64,000 nt of DNA from Hyphomicrobiaceae bacterium (GTDB taxonomy: Bacteria; Pseudomonadota; Alphaproteobacteria; Rhizobiales; Hyphomicrobiaceae): contig WBUN01000009.1 of NCBI GenBank assembly GCA_008933705.1, forward strand, positions 48,556-112,555, written 5' to 3'. The translations under genes were made by a program, and so were the position numbers. The stretch's first letter is position 1, and every line of letters begins with the position of its first letter. Shown piece after piece: positions 34,352 to 42,971 of the stretch. The notes under the pieces are model-generated. The model was not told where the DNA came from and made no database searches. It saw only the letters and a list, made by a program, of their open reading frames with translations.

Positions 34352-34536
34352 CCGTTCAGCTCTCCGAAACCACCACCAACCGCATTGCGGACGTGGTCGG
34401 CGTCTGCATTGGCTCGCTGCTTGGCATCGACGCGAGCTGTCGCCCTCCAGCGCCCCATCCAGCGGATCGCCGTCGAGGCGCCGACGTTGGGAATACGCGC
34501 CGCCTCGCGTCCGAAAGCCTTCACAGGAGCGGACAA
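34348..34536 (-). mobile_element. IS630-like transposase remnant
   Basis: A 62-codon minus-strand frame containing AARIPNVGASTAIRWMGRWRATARVDAK, which matches the N-terminal HTH of IS630-family transposases (xAARFGVSxSTAIRWxxRWRxTG). The DDE domain is missing. It abuts the broken receptor gene and ends just before the downstream operon's last gene. Confidence 0.55.
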
Positions 34537-34547
34537 TCACTGGTGAA

Positions 34548-36212
34548 TTACATCTCTCCAAATGTCCAATGACGCGCGGGAATCGCATCAAGTAGCGATC
34601 GGGTATAGGCGTGTTGCGGACGCTGAAAGATAGCTTGGGCGGAATCGCATTCGACAACCTCGCCCTTCGACATCACAGCGACGCGATCGCAAACCTGGGC
34701 TGCGACACGCAGATCGTGAGTAATGAACAGCATCGCCAGATCGAATTCGCGCCGAACCCGGTTGAGAAGCTCCAGCACTTGTGCCTGAACTGAGACATCG
34801 AGCGCCGACACCGCTTCATCGGCGATCAAGAGCGTCGGCTCCATGGCGAGTGCCCGCGCGATGCAGATGCGCTGCCGCTGGCCGCCGGAGAACTGATGCG
34901 GATAGCGGTCGAGCGCCTCAGGGTTGAGGCTGACGAACGTCATCAACTGGCGTGCGCGATCAATTGCCTCAACCCGGCCGATACCATAATTGACCGGTCC
35001 TTCGACAATGGAGTCCCCGATCTTGCGGCGCGGGTTGAGCGAGCGATAAGGATCCTGGAAGACGATCTGAATCTGGCGCCGGTATGGGCGCAGCGCTTCA
35101 CCATTCAGGCTGCCGATGTTCGTACCCTCGAACATGATGGCGCCACTGCTCGGCTCGATCAGGCGGCTCACACTACGCGCGAAAGTCGTTTTTCCCGATC
35201 CTGATTCCCCGATGATGCCCAGCGTTTCGCCCCGGCGCACCTCCAGACTGACACCATGCATCGCGGTGATCTTGCGCGGCGCGCCAAACAACGGCCGGGT
35301 CGCATAAGTCTTGCCAAGATCGCTGGTGGCGAGCACCACTGGCGCATCCTGCCGTTCGACCCTGCTCTTCGGCTTCGGATTTGGCACCGCGCGGATCAGC
35401 GCCTGTGTATAGGCATGCTGGGGGCGGAGCAGCACATCCTCCGCGCGTCCTGCCTCCACGACGCGTCCATGCTGCATGACGATGACATGATCGGCGATAT
35501 CGGCGACGACGCCGAAGTCATGGGTGATGAACAGCATACCCATGCCACGATTCTGCTGAATGTTCTTCAGTAGCCTGAGAATCTGCGCTTGCGTCGTGAC
35601 GTCGAGCGCCGTCGTTGGCTCGTCAGCGATCAGAAGCGCAGGATGAAGAATCAACGCCATCGCGATCAGAACACGCTGACGCTGCCCGCCCGAGAGCTGT
35701 TGGGGGATAGCCGCCATGATCCGCTCCGGGTCCGGCAAGTTGACTTCCTCCAGCATCCGGACGATAGCGACATGCCGCGCGGTTGCGTTGAGATCGGTGT
35801 GCCAGCGCAGCACCTCGTCGATCTGTGCGCCACAGGTCATGATCGGGTTGAGCGCAGTCATCGGCTCCTGAAAGATCATCGACAAGCCGACACACCGCAG
35901 CGCGCGGAGGCGATCCGGCGGCATCTGCAGAAGATCCGCACCATCGAACATGATCCGCCCGGCAACCGGCTTGAGTTGCGTTGCGCCGATCAATCCCATG
36001 ACAGTGTGCGCAGTCACCGACTTGCCTGAGCCGGATTCGCCAACGATACAGACCGTCTCCTTGCGATGAATCTCGAGGTCGAGATTCTCGACCGCAAACG
36101 GCCGATCCGCGCCGCGCGGCAGGGCCACGCTGAGACCTTCGATAGTCAGGATGGGCTCGTCCTGCTGCGCTCGTTGCGCCTTCGATTCTGGATTTGTCGT
36201 CACGTCCAGCAT
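34548..36212 (-). CDS. peptide/nickel-type ABC transporter, fused double ATPase
   Basis: About 554-aa protein with two ATPase domains. Domain 1 has Walker A GESGSGKS (58-65) and LSGGQRQR. Domain 2 has GESGSGKTT and FSGGQRQR, and each is followed by the DppD/DppF C-terminal region (YTQALIRAVPNPKP, YTRSLLDAIPARHW). ATG 36212 is taken; a TTG at 36227 is in frame and nearer the upstream stop. It is last in the operon with the two permeases, receptor, CobW GTPase and amidohydrolase. Low similarity to the fused ATPase at 1306 outside the motifs indicates separate acquisition rather than recent duplication. Confidence 0.9.
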   Translation of the reverse strand: MLDVTTNPESKAQRAQQDEPILTIEGLSVALPRGADRPFAVENLDLEIHRKETVCIVGESGSGKSVTAHTVMGLIGATQLKPVAGRIMFDGADLLQMPPDRLRALRCVGLSMIFQEPMTALNPIMTCGAQIDEVLRWHTDLNATARHVAIVRMLEEVNLPDPERIMAAIPQQLSGGQRQRVLIAMALILHPALLIADEPTTALDVTTQAQILRLLKNIQQNRGMGMLFITHDFGVVADIADHVIVMQHGRVVEAGRAEDVLLRPQHAYTQALIRAVPNPKPKSRVERQDAPVVLATSDLGKTYATRPLFGAPRKITAMHGVSLEVRRGETLGIIGESGSGKTTFARSVSRLIEPSSGAIMFEGTNIGSLNGEALRPYRRQIQIVFQDPYRSLNPRRKIGDSIVEGPVNYGIGRVEAIDRARQLMTFVSLNPEALDRYPHQFSGGQRQRICIARALAMEPTLLIADEAVSALDVSVQAQVLELLNRVRREFDLAMLFITHDLRVAAQVCDRVAVMSKGEVVECDSAQAIFQRPQHAYTRSLLDAIPARHWTFGEM

Positions 36213-36233
36213 GTGTCCTTCGGGCAATCGCCG

Positions 36234-37169
36234 TCAGATTCGCTTCGCAAGGCGAGGATCAAGTGTATCCCGAAGCTGGTCGCCGAGCAGATTGACGCCG
36301 AGCACGGTCAGCGCCAGAAAAATGCCGGGAAACAGCAGCGTGTGCGGATAGATGCGAAACAACGCACGACCGTCAGCGATGATGTTGCCCCAGGTCGGAT
36401 GCTCCGGTGGCGTTCCAGCGCCGAGGAAGCTCAGGATCGCTTCAAGCAGGATAGCCGATCCGAACACGTAGGTCCCCTGCACGATCAGCGGCGCGATGGT
36501 GTTGGGCAGGATGTGACGAAACAGGATCATCGGCGTGCGTGTGCCGACTGAGATCGCCGCCTCCACGTAAGGCTCCTGGCGAGCCGACAGAACGATAGCG
36601 CGCACCAGACGCACGACTCGCGGAATTTCGGGAATGGTGATCGCTACCACCACATTTCCAAGTCCGGCGCTCGACAGCGACACCAGCGCGATCGCAAGCA
36701 GGATCGACGGAATTGCCATCAATCCGTCCATGATCCGCATCACCACCGCGTCAACCCAGCGGACGTACCCGGCAACCAGACCGATCAGCAGACCGAATCC
36801 GAGGCTGAGCGTCGCAACGCTGAGCCCGACGATAAGAGACACCCGCCCACCATACAGGACGCGGCTGTAGATATCGCGGCCGAGTGAATCGGTGCCCATC
36901 CAGTGCGTATAGCTGCGCTCGCCGCCAACTCCATTGTCGAGCGTGCTGACTGATCCCGGCAAGGCGTTGCGCGATGCCGGATCGATCGCGGTCGGATCGA
37001 GCGTGCCGAGATACGGAGCAAGGACAGCAACGAGAATGATCAGGACCAGCAGCGTAGCGCCGATCGTAGCTGCGGGATTCTGAAACAGCCCGCGCAACAG
37101 CGCGGACGGCGCTCGTTTCGTCGGAGTTTCAACGACCATGGCTGGCGCAACGTTGAGGCTGTTGGTCAA
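36234..37169 (-). CDS. peptide/nickel-type ABC transporter permease (DppC-like)
   Basis: 311-aa permease. It has the N-terminal cytoplasmic helix (SALLRGLFQNPAATIGATLL), the conserved THWMGTDSLGRDIYSRVLYGGR segment, the coupling loop EAAISVGTRTPMILFRHILPNTIAP and LSFLGAGTPPEHPTWGNIIADGR. It pairs with the DppB-like protein encoded upstream; the genes overlap by 4 bases. It is followed by the fused ATPase. Confidence 0.92.
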   Translation of the reverse strand: MTNSLNVAPAMVVETPTKRAPSALLRGLFQNPAATIGATLLVLIILVAVLAPYLGTLDPTAIDPASRNALPGSVSTLDNGVGGERSYTHWMGTDSLGRDIYSRVLYGGRVSLIVGLSVATLSLGFGLLIGLVAGYVRWVDAVVMRIMDGLMAIPSILLAIALVSLSSAGLGNVVVAITIPEIPRVVRLVRAIVLSARQEPYVEAAISVGTRTPMILFRHILPNTIAPLIVQGTYVFGSAILLEAILSFLGAGTPPEHPTWGNIIADGRALFRIYPHTLLFPGIFLALTVLGVNLLGDQLRDTLDPRLAKRI

Positions 37170-38107
37170 TATCGAATCCTCGGATCGAGAACCGCATAAC
37201 TCAGATCAACCAGCATGTTGATCATCACGTAGATGAAAGAGAACAGCAGCACCATCGCCTGAATGGTGGGATAGTCACGGCTCAGCACAGCATCCACTGT
37301 CAGCCGGCCAAGTCCCGGGATGTTGTAGACGCTCTCGATCACCACGGCGCCGCCGATCAGCAGAGCGACGCCCATGCCAATGACCGTTACGATGGGGATA
37401 GCGGCATTGCGTAGCGCATGTTGGGTCAGCACCACGCGGTTGGTCAGGCCTTTGGAATAGGCGGTCCTGATGTAATCTTCATTGAGCACTTCGATGACGC
37501 TCGCTCGTGCGATCCGAGCAACCAGCGCGATATAGACCACCGACAGCGTCAAACTCGGCAGCAGAAGATGCGAAAGGAAAGGCCTGATCCCGGCATCGAA
37601 GCTCTTGAAGCCCTGCACCGGAAACCAGTTGAGGCGGATCGCAAACACATAGATGAGCAGATAGCCGAGCACGAAAACCGGAATCGAGAAGCCGCCGACC
37701 GAGAACGTCATCACCGCGTGATCGACCCATGTTCCCCGACGATTTGCGGCAATGACGCCCATCGGAACGGCAATCACAATTGTGAAGATCAGGGTCATCA
37801 GCGCAAGCGACAGCGTCGGCTGAATCCGGTCCGCGATCAGGGCAGCGACCGGCATCTTGAAAAAGAACGACTCGCCGAAATCGCCGCGCAACAGATGACC
37901 TATCCATGAGACGAACTGCACCACGATGGAGCGATCGAGGCCGAGATGGCGACGGATCTCCTCGATCTGCGCCAGCGTCGCATTGTCACCCGCGAGCAAC
38001 GTCGCCGGATCACCCGGCGTCAGCCGCAGGATCAGGAACACAATCACCGCCACCATCCCAAGAACCGGGATGGTGGCGAGAATTCTGCGGATCACGAATG
38101 CGGCCAT
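37166..38107 (-). CDS. peptide/nickel-type ABC transporter permease (DppB-like)
   Basis: 313-aa permease. The first helix AFVIRRILATIPVLGMVAVIVF is followed by the family's GDPATLLAGDNATLAQIEEIRRHLGLD and GDFGESFFFKMPV. The coupling loop is RTAYSKGLTNRVVLTQHALRNAAIP, then VVIESVYNIPGLGRL. It forms the transmembrane channel with the next gene, 27 bases after the receptor gene stop. Confidence 0.92.
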   Translation of the reverse strand: MAAFVIRRILATIPVLGMVAVIVFLILRLTPGDPATLLAGDNATLAQIEEIRRHLGLDRSIVVQFVSWIGHLLRGDFGESFFFKMPVAALIADRIQPTLSLALMTLIFTIVIAVPMGVIAANRRGTWVDHAVMTFSVGGFSIPVFVLGYLLIYVFAIRLNWFPVQGFKSFDAGIRPFLSHLLLPSLTLSVVYIALVARIARASVIEVLNEDYIRTAYSKGLTNRVVLTQHALRNAAIPIVTVIGMGVALLIGGAVVIESVYNIPGLGRLTVDAVLSRDYPTIQAMVLLFSFIYVMINMLVDLSYAVLDPRIRY

Positions 38108-38134
38108 ACCTTCCCCCGGTTCGGTGCGGCACCG

Positions 38135-39718
38135 CTACTTCTTCGAGATATTCCACTGCACCAGGAACGGCGCCTCCAGCACGCCACCGACATGACCACG
38201 ACGCCAGGCGGACGGGCCAGTCCATTCGCCAAGCGGCGCATAGAAACCGAACTTGTAGGCGTGGCTCTGGATATCAGCGGCAATCTTCTTCTGCTTGGCA
38301 AGATCGCTCGCCTTGGCAAAATCGAGGCGCATCGCGTCGATCTTCTCGTCGCACGGCCAGCCGTAGTAGGCCTTGTCGCACTTGCCCGACAGCGCGACGC
38401 TGACGATCGGATTCATGATGTCTTCGACCGCCCATGTGGTCAGGAAGATGTTCCAGCCACCGTCGGCAGGGGCCATGGTTTGGCCCTTGGAGCGGCGGGC
38501 GATCAGTGTCTGCCAGTCCATCGCCTGAAGATCGACATTGAAGCCGCCCTTACGCAGCAATTGAGCTGCCACCGGCCCAAGCGGATTGAGCGAGTTCACG
38601 TCGGTGGCCTGATAGATCACGATCGGCTTGCCGTCATAGCGAGCTTCTTTGAGAAGGTTCTTCGAGGCTGCAAAATCCGACTTCAGAAGGAAGTCTCCTT
38701 CCACCTTCTCGGCGAGGGGCGTGCCACAGCCGAATAGGGCTTGGCAGGTCCGATAGTATTTCGGACTACCGACCGCGGCCTGCAAGAAGTTGATCTGGCT
38801 CAGACTTGCGAGCGCGGCCTGACGCACCCTCTCGTCATTGAATGGCGGGAACTTGAAGTTGAACCGCAGCATGTATTGCTGGCCGCGCTTGCTCGCCGCG
38901 CGGAGCTCGATGTTCTTGTCCGCCTCCAACAGCGGCAATAGATCGTGCTGCGGGCTTTCGATCACATCAATTTCGCCGGCCAGCAGCGCATTCACCGCGG
39001 TCTGTGGATCAGGCATCGAAATCCATTCGATACGATCGACCTTTGCAACCTTGCCACCCGCAAGGCCACTTGCCGGTTCGCTGCGCGGCTTGTAATCGGG
39101 GTTCTTGACGAACACGGCCTTGTTGCCCGGGCGCCATTCATCTTTCTTGAAAATGAACGGTCCGGACCCGATGGTGTCGGTGATCTGTTCGTCAGCCGCG
39201 ACCCGCGCCGGCATGATGAACGGCACCAGCGAGCCCGGCTTGGCCAGCGCTTCGAGCACCAGCGCATAAGGCTCGCGCAAAGTCAGACGTACGGTCTTGT
39301 CATCCACCACGTCGAGCGACTTGGTGAACTCCAGAAGCTGCTGCCCCCAACTGTCACGTGCGCCCCATCGCTTGAGCGACGCGATAACATCATTCGCGGT
39401 GACCGGAGCACCGTCGTGGAACTTCAAACCATCGCGCAGCTTGAACGTATAAACCAGCTTGTCGTCACTGACAGTATAGGTATCGACCATCTGCGGCTGG
39501 ACTTTGAGATCTTTGTCCAGTGCGAACAGCGTGTCATAGACCATGGCGCCATAATTGCGGGAAATGTAGGCCCAGGTCCATGTCGGGTCGAGAATCTTGA
39601 GATCGGAATGCATCACAATGCGAAGCGTCGTTTCCGCCCGCGCCGTTGGTGTCGATACCAGCAGGGCGGCTGTCGCCGCCAAGCCCAGAAGCGTCTGAAT
39701 CAAGCCGCGCTCTTGCAT
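38135..39718 (-). CDS. ABC transporter solute-binding protein, family 5
   Basis: 527-aa receptor with a clear signal peptide (TLLGLAATAALLVSTPTARAE). Family marks: MVYDTLFALDKDLKVQPQMVDTY, TFKLRDGLKFHDGAPVTANDVIASLKRW and IGSGPFIFKKDEWRPGN. Cys-containing regions (TCQALFGCGTP and GKCDKAYYGWPCDEKIDAM) may form disulfides. It belongs to a peptide/nickel-type importer. Co-occurrence with an amidohydrolase suggests an amide- or ester-containing ligand, and with a CobW protein raises the alternative of a metal chelate. Confidence 0.92.
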   Translation of the reverse strand: MQERGLIQTLLGLAATAALLVSTPTARAETTLRIVMHSDLKILDPTWTWAYISRNYGAMVYDTLFALDKDLKVQPQMVDTYTVSDDKLVYTFKLRDGLKFHDGAPVTANDVIASLKRWGARDSWGQQLLEFTKSLDVVDDKTVRLTLREPYALVLEALAKPGSLVPFIMPARVAADEQITDTIGSGPFIFKKDEWRPGNKAVFVKNPDYKPRSEPASGLAGGKVAKVDRIEWISMPDPQTAVNALLAGEIDVIESPQHDLLPLLEADKNIELRAASKRGQQYMLRFNFKFPPFNDERVRQAALASLSQINFLQAAVGSPKYYRTCQALFGCGTPLAEKVEGDFLLKSDFAASKNLLKEARYDGKPIVIYQATDVNSLNPLGPVAAQLLRKGGFNVDLQAMDWQTLIARRSKGQTMAPADGGWNIFLTTWAVEDIMNPIVSVALSGKCDKAYYGWPCDEKIDAMRLDFAKASDLAKQKKIAADIQSHAYKFGFYAPLGEWTGPSAWRRGHVGGVLEAPFLVQWNISKK

Positions 39719-39740
39719 GACCTCTCCTCCTGCCCCCTCG

Positions 39741-40730
39741 TTATCTGCAAATCACACGCGCTGTGGTAGCCTGTCCCGTGCTGTCGTCGAGCATCTGCGT
39801 AAACGCACGCGCGACCGCTGGCGCATCAAAATCCCCTTTGCAGCCAATCAGGACGATGCGGGTGGCGCCCACCCCATCATCTGGCGAACCGGCTGATTCA
39901 AGACTCCAGCGCCGCCCTGCACGATGAAACGCAATGTGCCCTTCGTTCACCAGCGCTACGATGCCCTTTGCCCGCAACACGGATTCCGGCAGTGCTTGAC
40001 CGAAGCGATCCAGTGCAGCGCGCGTCACCGGGTGAACCGATTGAAAGCTGACGCTCTCGAACAGCGCGTCATGCCCCTGACGAGTCGCGACGACCTGGAA
40101 ACCAGAACTACGCCCGCTGCGATGTGGCGGCAGCGCGCTAAACAGAAGATCGGCGACAACGTCGGCCCCCACGGTCTCGATCACCGGAGTCGATCCGCGC
40201 TGATCATCAAGCCAGGTTCGCACCTCGGCACGCGTCACCACATCGACCAGGTCGATCTTGTTGAGGACCAGGAGATCGGCTGAAGCAATCTGGTCGTAAA
40301 CCAGATCGCCGACATAGCGATCGGCAGCGTGGCGACGGACATTCTCGGCATCAGCCAGAACCACCACGGATTCGAGCTGAAAGCAGACCGGGTCGACCAT
40401 CGCGATCTCGGCAATCCGCAGCGGATCGGCGACACCGCTTGCTTCGATCACGATATGACCCGGCCGATCCTCGCGGGACGTCAGGTTGAGAAGCGTCGAA
40501 ATCAGACTGTCGCCGATGCTGCAGCAGACACAGCCATTGGCGAGATTGATGGTGTCGCCGTCATGCTGCGCAATCAGGTCGGCGTCGATGTTGATCTCGC
40601 CGAAATCGTTGACCAGAACAGCAAAGCGGATCGGTAGATTGCTCTGCAACACGTGATTGACCAACGTGGTCTTGCCGGCGCCGAGGAAGCCGCCAATCAC
40701 CGTGACCGGAATCGGCGCGACCTGTGTCAT
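39741..40730 (-). CDS. CobW/COG0523-family GTPase (metallochaperone-like)
   Basis: 329-aa G3E GTPase. Walker A is GGFLGAGKTT (13-22), the metal-binding CxCC motif is NGCVCCSIGDSL (65-76), EASGVADP lies at switch/Walker B, and NKIDLVDVV is the guanine-specificity motif. The C-terminal CobW_C domain is shortened. Such proteins deliver zinc, nickel or cobalt to client enzymes. It overlaps the amidohydrolase gene by 4 bases (ATGA) and precedes the ABC receptor by 22 bases. The natural client is the metal-dependent amidohydrolase of the same operon. Confidence 0.92.
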   Translation of the reverse strand: MTQVAPIPVTVIGGFLGAGKTTLVNHVLQSNLPIRFAVLVNDFGEINIDADLIAQHDGDTINLANGCVCCSIGDSLISTLLNLTSREDRPGHIVIEASGVADPLRIAEIAMVDPVCFQLESVVVLADAENVRRHAADRYVGDLVYDQIASADLLVLNKIDLVDVVTRAEVRTWLDDQRGSTPVIETVGADVVADLLFSALPPHRSGRSSGFQVVATRQGHDALFESVSFQSVHPVTRAALDRFGQALPESVLRAKGIVALVNEGHIAFHRAGRRWSLESAGSPDDGVGATRIVLIGCKGDFDAPAVARAFTQMLDDSTGQATTARVICR

Positions 40731-42400
40731 GCCGTTAGCTCCGCCATCTCGGCAGCAGGCGTGGCACCACGGAACAATTTTCCACCCAGCAGCGTACCCC
40801 AGACCTTGACCGCTCCGAGATCCTGCGGTGGCACGCCATAGGGATCCTGCTCGAGGATCGCGACGTCCGCGAACTTCCCGACTTCGAGGCTACCAACCAG
40901 ATGATCGAGCTTGAGCGTATAGGCCGCGCCCAGCGTAATAGCACGCAGCGCCTCATCGACCGAAATCCGTTCTTCCTCGCCAAGCACCCGCCCCGAGGTC
41001 GTGCGCCGGTTGACCGCGCAAGAGGCGGTGAACAACGGGCTGAGCGGCGTCACCGGCGCGTCCGAATGGATCGCGAACGGCACGCCATGACGAACCACGG
41101 TCGCCGCCGGATCGACGCGGTTGGCACGGTCGGGGCCCAGCAGTCGGCTGTAGTGATGATCGCCGTAATAATAGATGTGGTTGGCGAAAAGATTAGCGCA
41201 CAGGCCGAGCGCCTTCATCCGCCTGATCTGAGCAGTGTCGATCATCTGGCAATGCTGGAGCGTATGCCGGTGATCCGGCCGCCATGCGGCGCCAAGCACG
41301 CCCTCCATCACCTCGATGGCGGCCTCGGACGCTTCGTCACCATTGACATGGATATGAAGCTGGAAGCCGGCGCGGTGATAGGCCTCGGCAAGCCGGCGCA
41401 GATCCTGCGGCGCGACATTCCAGAGACCGTTGCGGCCATTCTCATAATAGTGTGGCCATTTGATCCGGGCGGTAAAGCCCTGCATCGAACCATCGGTGAT
41501 GATCTTGACGATACCGAAATGCAGTTTGTCGTTGCCGAGCGCGACCAGTTCCTTCAACAGCTTGATGCCGTCGTCGGTCGAGCGCGACGTCGGGTTGAGC
41601 GCAGGAACGACGCGAACAGGAAAATCCTCGCCAACCGTCAGCGCTCGGTAGTTGGCGACGGTCGCAGGACCAAGCTCATTCAGAAGATCGGTCGCCGTGG
41701 TGACGCCGTTCAGCTGCGCGAGTCTGGCAAAGCGCCACACCGGCTCCGGTGTCGCGGTGGCGTCAAGTCGCGGCGAATGGCTGCCAAGCACCTTGTAGGC
41801 AAGATACATTGCCGCCATTTCACGCAGCTCGCCGGTCGGCTCGCCATCCTCGCTCTTGACGATGCCATGGATATTAAGCGCGCGCGTGATACCCGCCTCT
41901 TTCATCAGCGCGCTGTTGACATTCAGCAAGTGAATGCTTGCATGGAGGATCGCCATCGACCGGGTTTTGGAAACACGGTCGAAATCGGAGCGATCGGCGC
42001 GCCGATCGCCGAAATGCATCGGATCGAAGCCCCAGGCGAAGATCGGGCGCGGATCGTCGCCAAGGCGACGATCTTCTTCGCGCAAACGCTCGACCACCGC
42101 GTCAATGCTTTTCAGGCCGGGCCACCGCTTGCCGTTGGGATCGCGCCGGTCATGAAACCCGACATACGGGCAGGACCACAAGGCGCCTTCGAAGGCATGA
42201 CAATGCCCTTCGACGAAGCCGGGCATCAACACTTTGTCCGCCAGCGTTTCGTCGACACGTCCACCCCACTGCCTCACCTCGTCGAGACTGCCGACCGACA
42301 GCACGCGGCCGTCACGCACAGCGAGGTGGGTCGCATAAGGTCGCGCCGGATTCATCGTGATGACTTTCTTCGCGGCGAAGATGGTGACGTCGTTCGTCAA
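40727..42400 (-). CDS. metal-dependent amidohydrolase (YtcJ/Amidohydro_3-like)
   Basis: About 557-aa amidohydrolase. The N-terminal beta-sandwich strand reads VTIFAAKKVITMNPARPYATHLAVRDGRVLSVG, and the metal HxH motif is in MPGFVEGHCHAFEG. A later barrel strand has FQLHIHVNGDEASEAAIEV, and the last metal Asp is in FAIHSDAPVTPLSPL. The final strand is LEVGKFADVAILEQDPYGV. TTG 42400 is preferred because GAGGA precedes it and the length then fits the family; ATG 42439 or 42577 would add an unconserved extension. It heads the operon with a CobW chaperone and a peptide-type importer. It probably hydrolyses the imported amide. Confidence 0.88.
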   Translation of the reverse strand: MTNDVTIFAAKKVITMNPARPYATHLAVRDGRVLSVGSLDEVRQWGGRVDETLADKVLMPGFVEGHCHAFEGALWSCPYVGFHDRRDPNGKRWPGLKSIDAVVERLREEDRRLGDDPRPIFAWGFDPMHFGDRRADRSDFDRVSKTRSMAILHASIHLLNVNSALMKEAGITRALNIHGIVKSEDGEPTGELREMAAMYLAYKVLGSHSPRLDATATPEPVWRFARLAQLNGVTTATDLLNELGPATVANYRALTVGEDFPVRVVPALNPTSRSTDDGIKLLKELVALGNDKLHFGIVKIITDGSMQGFTARIKWPHYYENGRNGLWNVAPQDLRRLAEAYHRAGFQLHIHVNGDEASEAAIEVMEGVLGAAWRPDHRHTLQHCQMIDTAQIRRMKALGLCANLFANHIYYYGDHHYSRLLGPDRANRVDPAATVVRHGVPFAIHSDAPVTPLSPLFTASCAVNRRTTSGRVLGEEERISVDEALRAITLGAAYTLKLDHLVGSLEVGKFADVAILEQDPYGVPPQDLGAVKVWGTLLGGKLFRGATPAAEMAELTA

Positions 42401-42651
42401 GATCGTCCTCGTTGACACGATGGCGGACCGGGCTGCCATGAGCGGAAGTGCATCATCGAGTAACGCTCCCCGATAGAGCCAGCCTCCGATATCGACCGGT
42501 CCAGTATTCCGGCTCACGCCGATCGAATGAATGCGCCGCAATGCGTGAACCCAACTGGCATGCAAAGAACCAGACATGACACGCCTGCATGCCTATCCCC
42601 ATAATTCCTGTGCAATGGTGAGGTATCGATGGCTCAACAAGGAGTTGGGCC

Positions 42652-42942
42652 ATGGCGCACACGATGCCGGAGGATCTGTGGCGTGATTTCCCCAAGACAG
42701 CGACGGAGTTCGAGACGCGCTTCTCGACCGAGGCGGACGCGGTGCGGCCCAAGCACCTCCAGGCCTACCTCGACGAGCTCGCCTTCCGGCACAACCGCCG
42801 CAAGACCAACGGTATCGACCGGATCGCCGCCCGTGTCATCGAGCAGCTCGTCGTGCGCGAACCCTCGCCGATGCGAAGGATCATCGATGAACCTACCCGC
42901 TGCAGATGGTTCACGTCAGCTCAGCACCCCGTGCCGACCTGA
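42652..42942 (+). mobile_element. IS1595-like transposase with internal deletion
   Basis: A 96-codon frame joining a transposase N-terminus (MPEDLWRDFPKTATEFETRFSTEAD) directly to a C-terminal segment (PKHLQAYLDELAFRHNRRKTNGIDRIAARVIEQLV) that matches the end of IS1595-family enzymes (xYLxEFxFRxNRR). The catalytic middle is missing, so this is a scar or a MITE-like derivative. It sits between the amidohydrolase start and the MocR stop. Confidence 0.65.
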
Positions 42943-42971
42943 GCTAAAGGCATAGGCACGACACGCCTGCC

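Noticed and set aside
40901..42415. Antisense open frame of about 504 codons
   Set aside because: It mirrors the amidohydrolase gene and shows no family features.
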